DNA of 64,000 nt from the NCBI GenBank assembly GCA_024509875.1, contig JAMPIV010008522.1, positions 687,001-751,000 on the forward strand. Reading direction: 5' to 3'. The number at the start of each line of letters is the position of its first letter. The first letter of the stretch is position 1. Both the position numbers and the translations under genes were made by a program. Below the pieces are notes generated by a model, which ran no database searches, had not been told where the DNA came from, and worked only from the letters and a program-made list of their open reading frames with translations. Of the stretch, positions 55,886 to 64,000 are shown piece after piece. This DNA is from Oreohelix idahoensis (taxonomy: Eukaryota > Mollusca > Gastropoda > Stylommatophora > Oreohelicidae).

Positions 55886-58259
55886 GCCTAACAAAAAAAT
55901 AAAATTAATAAAGAGAAGAGCAATGGTAAAAATGATAACAGTGCTGTGTCACAAAGAATGTACTCGAAATCCCCCTTGTTTTCTGCTTCGTCTGCAAATT
56001 GTAACGCTTTCACGTTGATAGTAAAAGCTTACTGTATTATTACCCGCTTTCTTCAATGAAACGTGTGCTGTATTTCTTGGAAAAAGCATTGAGACGTACT
56101 GCGTAATGACCTAAATTAACCCTAACATTAATTATATTACGTTACCAAAACGAACGAACAGATGGACTAAAGGGATAAAAAGAGAAGGGAGAGGCAGAAA
56201 GCCGAACACTAAACCCGCTTCGCGCGATACACAAATACTACCATCACGCGTGTAAGTCTACATGCACTAATTTTTTTTCAGACGGACAGTGATAAAATAC
56301 ACTACCCTTTCCCAGAGTTAGGTTTATAAATCATAACAGACTCTTATTAGAAAAGACAACATTATATGGGTTTACGTTTGAACACATAACAGTACCCAGA
56401 CAGCACATCTTCTAAACAGGAGATAGAAGAAATTGCATATTTTGAACGCAGCCACGTAGCTCCTTTAAATTAGTATTTTTGGGTTCCTTAGGGTTTGCTG
56501 ACAAATAATATGTAAAACGTTACGCAAATAGTCCAGGAATTAATAAATTATACCCAAAATAAAATATTGGGGGTGCCTGACAGCATAAAATCATTTCTGC
56601 TCATAAAATTTTTTTTATAACGTGTTTGAAAAAACCTTACGTTACATAAATAGCCTACCATGTAAACTCCAAATTGATTGGAGCGCAACAAATGAAAGCC
56701 TAACCACGATTGGTCGGGCTATAAATACTATCTTGGTTGTTGGGGGAGACGGGAAAAGATAACATTTTTTCAAACACTTGTCGAAACGTGGCTCATTGGC
56801 CAGTCTCGCTGATATACACACTTGGGAGCGTTAGTTCGAGACCACTAATTCAAATAAGCTTGATAAAGCGACAGTACGTTGAAGCCAGCTCACATTTTTG
56901 CTAAAATAAAAGCCTGGAACATAGGCAGAACGGAATTTGTGCCAGTTTGTGCCAGAATTCATTGCTAATCAACGTATCTGTGTTTATTTCCATGAAATTG
57001 TGGTAAGCTTGAACCATTCAGTATCTTTTAATGAAAAATTGAATGTGAATTGTTGATTTATGCCTGTATATATATGTGTAGTTCAGTGGCAAACGTGAGG
57101 TAAAGCCTATAATGCTCCAGCCTGAACAGAGGGTGTCGGAGAGAAGTAAAACGGCATGGAATGGCCAAATAGTACACTGACACCTGGATGATGGACTAGA
57201 AAGAAATAATGCTGGAAGTGCAGAGGCGTAGTAACCATTAAGAAGGGTAATACTGGAATAAAGTATTTCAAATGAAGCTGACTGTTGGCCTAACGCTCTG
57301 AACGCAATGTTTTTGTGCTGTATTGTGATCAGTGTAAAAGAGAATATAAATTAGTTATGAAGTAGAAGGTACATCCTTCTTGATTTCAGGGACAGTGGTC
57401 TTGATGGTAGTGAGCAGCACCTGGTCAGAGATTTGCTGAATCCAGAGTCGGACAGCATACTCCTTGGTCTTTTTAGCTATCAGTGAGGTGTCTCCTGAGC
57501 CCAGAGGAGAATTCGAGCAGAGGAGTCCTTTCCTGCCGCCATCACTCAAGATAAGCAGATTGGCCAGCTGAGCTCAACATTATGTCCCCTCATCTTGAAA
57601 TAACTTTATAAAAAAAAACATTCAGAGGGGAATTTACTTGTCTTAAAATCAGGAACTGTGAACATCTCCAATACTGGTCCCTAAAGACAAACTATTGAAG
57701 TCATGATGACAAATACCAACAGAGCTTGAACAAAAACAAAACCAGTATTACCTCATTTTACTACTACACAACTGACACACATAGAACATTTGTAATAATA
57801 TATGTCACTACAATATTCATATTAAATACATTCTGTACATAACTTGTAATTTAAATTGATTGTGATTCCTGGTTCCCTTGTAGTTGAATCAGGACACATA
57901 TTCATTCATGCCAGTAATGAATACATATTGTTATTTGAAAGTTATCAGTGGTTGATTTAGGATGTTGTCGTAGCGTGTTATATGTATGTGAGTGGCACAG
58001 TGTTGTCAAGAGTAGTGGATTAAATTAAATTGTTTATCTGTCTGTTGTTGTGACTTACACTTCACCATACACATACCCTAGACACATAACGTAGCATCAC
58101 ACTATTCCAGAATAATTCTGACTGAGATATATAGATATGTGGTAGCAAGTAAGGTTATCTATAATACACTACTCTTAATAGATATCGATACCTTCACAGC
58201 TGATCTCAGTCAGTACACTAAGTCCCCTATAAATATTTATAACATCCCACTTCACCACA
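55884..58259 (+). repeat. element B (plus copy) 5' LTR
   Basis: 2376 bp, ending CTTCACCACA. It begins at AAGCCTAAC, which corresponds to 62628 in the 3' LTR, so its first 48 bp have been replaced by the C-rich block. The two LTRs share variants not seen in the minus-strand copy. Confidence 0.92.
57355..57549 (-). other. antisense ORF in element B LTR (plus copy)
   Basis: 64 codons, the same length as 46439-46633. It differs at several residues (for example K for W in LIAKKTKEYAVRLWIQ) and has the same VPEIKKDVPSTS end. No known family. Confidence 0.4.
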
Positions 58260-58264
58260 TATAT

Positions 58265-58282
58265 TGGGGTCTCGCTCTTGGG
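58265..58282 (+). promoter_or_regulatory. element B primer binding site (plus copy)
   Basis: TGGGGTCTCGCTCTTGGG, five bases after the LTR end, identical to the minus-strand copy. Confidence 0.82.
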
Positions 58283-58460
58283 ATTTTGAATCTTTAACTA
58301 TTAAAAATATTGGGGGTAATTCACTTCAGGGAATATAAGAATTAAAAGGTATCCTTGGGTGGAATTAAATAAGGTTGAGCTCACGGTGCCTGTGTTGTCC
58401 ATTAGAGATTAGAGATTGAATTGTTGGTTAGACACATTGTATAAATTTACCTGATAGACA

Positions 58461-59760
58461 ATGGCGGACCTGGCCAAATTTCGATCTGCTGCGGTTCAGA
58501 CTGCAAAAGAGTTAGGATTAGATGGGCAAGTTATGGTTGCCTATGTTACTACGGAATGTGACAAATTTATTGAACGCGAAGAAAGAAGGTTTGAAGCCGA
58601 AAGAAAGTTAGAGGCTGAAAGGGAAATTAAGAGGTTACAATTTGAAGCTGAGGCTGAGACTAAGAGGTTGCAGATTGAGGCTGAGACTAAGAGGTTGCAG
58701 ATTGAGGCTGACAAAGAGGCTAAGACAGACAAATTGGAAGCAGAAAGAAGAAGCTGCAGAAGAAAGAAATTAGCTGCAGAAAGAAATTAGCTGCAGAAAG
58801 GGAAGAGAAGAAAAGCTGCAGCAGAAAAGAAGAAGAGATTAGCTGCAGAAAGGGAAGAGAGGGAAATTAGCTGCAGAAAGGGAAGCAGAAGAGAAAAGAT
58901 TACAAAGGGAACATGAGTTACGACTAAGGGAGTTTGAGTTTCAAGGCCATGCTCCTGAAAATGGTGCCAGTCCCTTTGCCTCTGATGCTACGGTTACTCA
59001 AGGAGCCTCAACCTCAGCTATGAATTTTCATTTAGATCATTTTGTTGAGAAAGACGATGATATTGAGAGCTATATAAATAGGTATGAACTATTAGCTACC
59101 ACGTATGGGTTAGAGAGAGAAAGGTGGAGCTTAAAGTTATCTCAGGGACTTCGTGGGGCAGCTTATGAAGTTTTTGCAAAAATGAGCAGAGGTGATCAGG
59201 AAAATTATGACATGCTAAAGCAGGCTCTTTTGTTAAGGTATGAAAAGAATGCAGAGTTTTACAGGAAAAAATTTAGGAATGCTAAACTACTGTCAGGTGA
59301 AACCTATCACCAGTTCTCTGCACGAATAGAGACATACTTGGAGAAATGGACTTCTCTGGGGAAAACCCAAGATCTTAAGGAAATGGTCCTTATAGAGCAA
59401 CTAAGAGAGTCCATGGCTCCAGACCTGAGAAAGTTTCTCATGGAACAAGGTGCAGAGAGGCTGGGTGAGTTGCTAAATGTTGCTGAAAGGTATCAAGCAG
59501 CTCAAGCAGAGGTAACAGGTAATAAAAAAGAAACAGGTGGATAACTTTAGGGCACCACAGAACTTTAATAAATTTGATCCTAGGGATCAAAATAAAGGTA
59601 AGCACCAATTTGATAGGCCACGGTATGACAATAAAAAAAAATAAATTCCCACAATTCGATGAAAGGATATATGATGAAAGAAAATCTTTCAACCAAGGAA
59701 AAAGGTGGTGTAAGAATTGTCAGATGGACAATCATGACACTGACCGTTGCAGAAGGAAAC
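58461..59760 (+). pseudogene. gag: element B Gag (plus copy)
   Basis: Starts MADLAKFRSAAVQTAKELG and runs through the coiled-coil segment, where the repeat is scrambled and frameshifted between 58740 and 58900. It resumes at about 58900 with EFQGHAPENGASPFASDATV, then the SCAN-like capsid (59020-59544: MNFHLDHFVEKDDDIESYIN; SARIETYLEKWTSLGKTQD). A one-base indel near 59530 precedes the zinc knuckle CKNCQMDNHDTDRC (near 59710-59755). The capsid is near-identical to the minus copy. Confidence 0.88.
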
Positions 59761-61146
59761 CTGTGTATATGGCAACCCTTCAGGTCAAGTCGACCTCAAG
59801 ACAGGAGGAGGATATTATGTTAGATACCACTCCAGAAGAGATGAGGAAGGCACAGGCTGGGGATAAAACACTCAAGCCTTGTTTCAGAAAATTGTCAACT
59901 TGTCATACAACTCCAGGCAAGGGAGATTTTTACATGAAAAAACAAGTTGATGTATAGGAAGACTGGAGCTAGATCCAATGGTCACGGACAGCTGGTTCTT
60001 CCAAAAAGATATAGGACAGAATTAATAAGGGGCCTACATGTGAAACCAGATGGGGACCATGAGAAGATAGGTACCATCATTCAAAAGGTGGCTCACAATT
60101 ATTATTGGCCCAAAGCAAGATGGGACATTGAGAATTTTGTAGAAAGGTGTAGCATAGCACATGAGGGAACACCCACAAGTGGGAACATGGATCAGGACCT
60201 GGACACGCCACGGGGCAAAATTAGGCCTGATAATAAAAAAAGAAAAATAGATTTGATAAAGTGGACCAAATGGAATGGGAAGCCCCTTTTCACGGACAAG
60301 CTTCACTTAACTGTTTTACAATGGCCACTATGCGGAGAGTGCAAAAGATGTCTTACCCCAGGATAAGCCGAAATCCCTCAATCGGACTTAAACAAACTGG
60401 AGGAGGAAGAGGATGTAGAGAGGAAATCTCTCATCAAGAATTTTAAGAGGGGAGAAAGCCCCAAAAGAAAAATTGGTAGCGGTCGTTTTGTGAATGATAA
60501 TTCTGGGAGGAAAAATCATCACTATAAAGCTTCGAGTGGAAGAGACCATACCGGTGCATGGACAAATAGGTCCACACAATTAAAGGTCCATATGTAGCTT
60601 TGTTAAGAACGTGGACTGATGAAAAGGCAGAGGAAAACATTACATCTTCATACCAATATGTGAATGAGCTGACCACTCGGTTAAAAAACTGGCTGGAAAC
60701 TTGCCAATGAAAATTTGAAACAAGCCAGGAAGAAACATGCTGCCTATTATAACAGGAAGGCGAAAGACAGAAATTTGGCTGTGGGAGAGAAGGTACTGCT
60801 TCTTTTGCCCGGGAGTCAGAATAAGTTACAAATTGGATGGCAGGGTCCATATACAGTTCTAGAGAAGGTGTCTAGAACAAATTATAAGATAGATAAGAAG
60901 GTGAAAAAGAAAAAAATCTATCATGTGAATCTCCTGAAGAAATATTTGGAAAGAGAACATCAGGAAGAGACACACTTGTTGACCTTGTCCATCGCCATGG
61001 AGATGAAAAAGGAACCACTTTCATCATTTGAATATCCATTACACCCCTGTGAGACAGCAGCACAGGTGAAAATCAGTACACATTTAACGAAAACTCAGAA
61101 AGAGAGAGTGCAACAGGTTCTAAAAATAATCATGCAGAGGTGTTAA
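59761..61146 (+). pseudogene. pol: element B protease-integrase remnants (plus copy)
   Basis: After the knuckle the protease is gone. LQVKSTSRQEEDIML leads directly to the TPEEMRKAQAGDKTLKPCF linker. The integrase zinc-finger part is degraded (GLHVKPDGDHEKIG..YYWPKARWDIENFVERC). The DDE core is deleted and replaced by unrelated-looking sequence (60170-60580). The integrase C-terminal basic and SH3-like parts return at 60715-60930 (KQARKKHAAYYNRKAKDRNL, GEKVLLLLPGSQNK). A frameshift at about 61130 precedes the RT frame. Confidence 0.82.
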
Positions 61147-61215
61147 CAGACCGACCAGGGCATACAAACCTATTGGAATATGATATGAAAACTAATAGAC
61201 TCCACACCTGTCTGT

Positions 61216-62484
61216 ATGAAACCATATTCGATTCCGTTTGCTAAGGAAAAAGCTTTGAAGGAAGAGATAGACTATCTATTGAAGGAAGGAATTATTTCGC
61301 ACAGTGAGTCTTCGTATAGTTCCGGTGTTGTACTCTTAAGGAAGCCCTCTGGAGAACATAGACTCTGTATAGATTACAGGAGACTGAATGCTATTACAGA
61401 AGGACAGGTGGATCCATTGCCGGATACAAATCAGCTGTTTGCCAGACTAAATAAAGCTAAATATTTCTCAAAAGTGGATCTGAGTAAAGGATACTATCAG
61501 ATGCCAGTAAAGCCTGAGGTTAGACCATACCTAGCTTTTAGTACCTCAGAAGGACACTATGAGTTTAATAGATTGCCATTTGGATTGAAGAATGCGCCTA
61601 GTGTCTTCTCTAGGATGATGAGAAAATTATTGGATCCTCTGAATAATCCCTGTATAACAAATTTTATGGATGATATCCTTATAGCAACAGAAACATTTGA
61701 GGAACACATTGACTCTCTGAACATGCTGTTTGATCGACTTAGGGAGGCAAATTTAACAGCCCGACCAACCAAATGTTGCGTTGGATGTAAAGAATTGGAA
61801 TTTTTGGGACACACAGTTTATCAGGGAAACATGACCCCTGACCCAAAGAATTTAGAGAGACTACAGAAAGCCCCGAGACCACAAACCAAGAAGGACGTGA
61901 GATCCTTTGTCTCATTATGTGGTTTCTACCAGAAGTATATCAAAAACTTTAATTCCATATGTGCACCTTTAACGGAATTGACACGTAAAGGACTTCCAGA
62001 TCGCATTACATGGACACCACAATGTGAAATGACTTACCAAGAATTGAAGGAAAAGCTCACAAGTAAACCCATTTTGAAATTACCTGACTTAAGTCAAGAA
62101 TTCATAGTAAGGACGGATGCAAGTAATATTGGGTTAGGTGCAACTTTACTACAGAAATCAGATGCATTGGATGGGGAATTAAGCCCAGTGGCATATGCTA
62201 GCAGAAAGTTGAATAAAGCTGAAATCAACTACTCAACTAGCGAAAAAGAATGTCTTGCAGTAATATGGGCAATAAAGAAATTCAATATTTATCTATATGG
62301 GAAGGCATTTAAGTTGCAAACTGACCACAAACCTTTATCGTTTTTAGCACAGGCTAAGCATGAGAACTCTAGGTTACTCCGATGGTCTTTGCTTCTGGCT
62401 CCATATATAATTTTAGCATTGAATATATATCTGGAAAAAAAACCAATCTCTGGGAGCGGATTTTTTAAGCCGCCATCCGTGTGA
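61216..62484 (+). pseudogene. pol: element B RT and RNase H (plus copy)
   Basis: 422 codons: VVLLRKPSGEHRLCIDYRRL, KVDLSKGYYQMPVKPE, LPFGLKNAPSVFSRMM, active site FMDD in TNFMDDILIAT, LEFLGHTVYQG, SFVSLCGFYQKYIKNF, then RNase H with VRTDASNIGLGATLLQ, SEKECLAVIWAI and TDHKPLSFL. Unlike the minus copy there is no stop at VSLCGFY. Near 62405 a frameshift replaces the end of RNase H (the YISGKNNLGADFLSRHP-like end is out of frame), so the last catalytic segment is lost. Integrase is missing upstream, so the copy cannot move by itself. Confidence 0.92.
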
Positions 62485-62568
62485 TGAGAATCACCGTAAA
62501 CCCCAGAAATAATAATAAATTTCTCTATGTGTATATAGAATAAAGGACTGACATATAATGTCTGTTTT

Positions 62569-62579
62569 AAGAGGGGAGG
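62569..62579 (+). promoter_or_regulatory. element B polypurine tract (plus copy)
   Basis: AAGAGGGGAGG immediately before the 3' LTR start TGTCATGAAATATTC. Confidence 0.88.
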
Positions 62580-64000
62580 TGTCATGAAATATTCTAATCC
62601 ACATATATAAATTATTAGGTAAATATGAAGCCTAACAAATAAAATTAATAAAGAGAAGAGCAATGGTAAAATGACAGTGCTGTCACAAAGAATGTACTCG
62701 AAATCCCCCTTGTTTTCTGCTTCGTCTGCAAATTGTAACGCTTTCACGTTGATATAAAAGCTTACTGTATTATTATTACCCGCCTTCTTCAATGAAACGT
62801 GTGCTGTATTTCTTGGAAAAGCATTGAGACGTACTGCGTAATGACCTAAATTACCCCTAACATTAATTATACTGCGTTACCAAAACGAACGAACAGATGG
62901 ACTAAAGGGATAAAAAGAGAAGCGAGAGGCAGAAAGCCGAACACTAAACCCGCTTCGCGCGATACACAATTACTACCATCACGCGTGTAAGTCTACATGC
63001 ACTAATTTTTTTTCAGACGGACAGTGATAAAATACACTACCCTTTCCCAGAGTTAGGTTTATAAATCATAACAGACTCTTATTAGAAAAGATAACATTAG
63101 ATGGGTTTACGTTTGAACACATAACAGTACCCAGACAGCACATCTTCAAAACAGGAGGTAGAAGAAATTGCATATTTTGAACGCAGCCACGTAGCTCCTT
63201 TAAATTAGTATTTTTGGGTTCCTTAGGGCTTGCTGACAAATAATATGTAAAACGTTACGCAAATAGTCCAGGAATTAATAAATTATACCCAAAATAAAAT
63301 ATTGGGGGTGCCTGACAGCATAAAATCATTTCTGCTCATAAAATTTTTTATAACGTGTTTGAAAAAAAACCTTACGTTACATAAATAGCCTACCATGTAA
63401 ACTCCAAATTGATTGGAGCGCAACAAATGAAAGCCTAACCACGATTGGTCGGGCTATAAATACTATCTTGGTTGTTGGGGGAGACGGGAAAAGATAACAT
63501 TTTTTCAAACACTTGTCGAAACGTGGCTCATTGGCCAGTCTCGCTGATATACACACTTGGGAGCGTTAGTTCGAGACCACTAATTCAAATAAGCTTGATA
63601 AAGCGACAGTGCGTTGAAGCCAGCGCCCATTTTTGCTAAATAAAAAAGCCTGGAACATAGGCAGAACGGAAATTTGTGCCAGTTTGTGCCAGAATTCATT
63701 GCTAATCAACGTATCTGTGTTTATTTCCATGAAATTGTGGTAAGCTTGAACCATTCAGTATCTTTTAATGAAAAATTGAATGTGAATTGTTGATTTATGC
63801 CTGTATATATATGTGTAGTTCAGTGGCAAACGTGAGGTAAAGCCTATAATGCTCCAGCCTGAACAGAGGGTGTCGGAGAGAAGTAAAACGGCATGGAATG
63901 GCCAAGTAGTACACTGACACCTGGATGATTGACTAGAAAGAAATAATGCTGGAAGTGCAGAGGCGTAGTAACCATTAAGAAGGGTAATACTGGAATAAAG
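62580..64000 (+). repeat. element B (plus copy) 3' LTR, cut by the window end
   Basis: Starts TGTCATGAAATATTC and matches 55884 onward from position 62628. About 1.42 kb of an expected 2.42 kb is visible. Confidence 0.92.

Larger units (their letters stand above)
55884..64000 (+). mobile_element. LTR retrotransposon B (plus-strand copy), internally deleted, runs off the window
   Basis: 5' LTR 55884-58259 (first about 48 bp missing), PBS 58265-58282, Gag, a zinc knuckle, remnants of integrase, RT and RNase H, polypurine tract 62569-62579, and 3' LTR from 62580 to beyond the window. Protease and the integrase core are deleted. It is in opposite orientation to the copy at 38349-47848. Confidence 0.92.

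Overview
The window is metazoan genomic DNA made almost entirely of transposable elements and their debris. I found no convincing host gene, tRNA, rRNA, CRISPR array or bacterial-type operon. The host lineage is not resolved. The element mix (RTE-like LINEs with an apurinic-type endonuclease, a LINE with a restriction-like endonuclease, a Penelope-like element, a DD34E Tc1 element, a Tigger1-like MITE, and Ty3/gypsy-like LTR elements with Gmr1-type pol order) fits an aquatic invertebrate or an early-branching deuterostome. A mollusc is plausible but unproven.

Layout. 0.3-1.4 kb: decayed RTE-like LINE (- strand) with a (TC)43 tract. 1.5-5.1 kb: a LINE insertion with an uninterrupted 1040-codon EN-RT ORF, an (ATT)n tail and an 11-bp target site duplication (TSD). 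5.6-6.5 kb: LTR-like repeat, second copy at 24.7-25.5 kb. 9.2-13.7 kb: LINE tails and a decayed Gmr1-like element (C). 13.8-16.3 kb: Penelope-like RT fragment, an unidentified reading frame and a LINE 3' half. 16.76-17.44 kb: Tigger1-like MITE. 18-21.4 kb: LINE fragments, including one with a restriction-like endonuclease. 21.65-23.27 kb: Tc1-like transposon. 23.4-30.5 kb: a SINE, LINE-2 copies (one internally deleted, one with a triplicated 3' end) and unassigned DNA.

30.5-51.2 kb is one nested stack that can be dated by TSDs and interrupted reading frames. An RTE-like LINE (TSD TCGTTACTT at 30536 and 51224) is split by LTR element A (32278-49383, TSD TTTAT). A is split in its leader by LTR element B (38349-47848). 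B's 3' LTR carries a LINE-2 3' fragment (38455-38663, 12-bp TSD), and the paired 5' LTR keeps the empty site. A SINE (31254-31573, 12-bp TSD) sits in the outer LINE.

51.2-54.0 kb is unassigned and includes a (TA)n tract. 54.0-55.9 kb is a C-rich low-complexity block. From 55.9 kb to the window end lies a second, inverted copy of element B with internal deletions; its 3' LTR runs off the window.

Elements A, B and C encode integrase upstream of reverse transcriptase (Gag-PR-INT-RT-RNase H), the reverse of ordinary Ty3/gypsy elements. Nearly every coding region is broken by stops, frameshifts or deletions. The exception is the LINE ORF at 1849-4971. Boundaries without a TSD or LTR terminus are approximate, and all family names come from motif recognition, not database searches.
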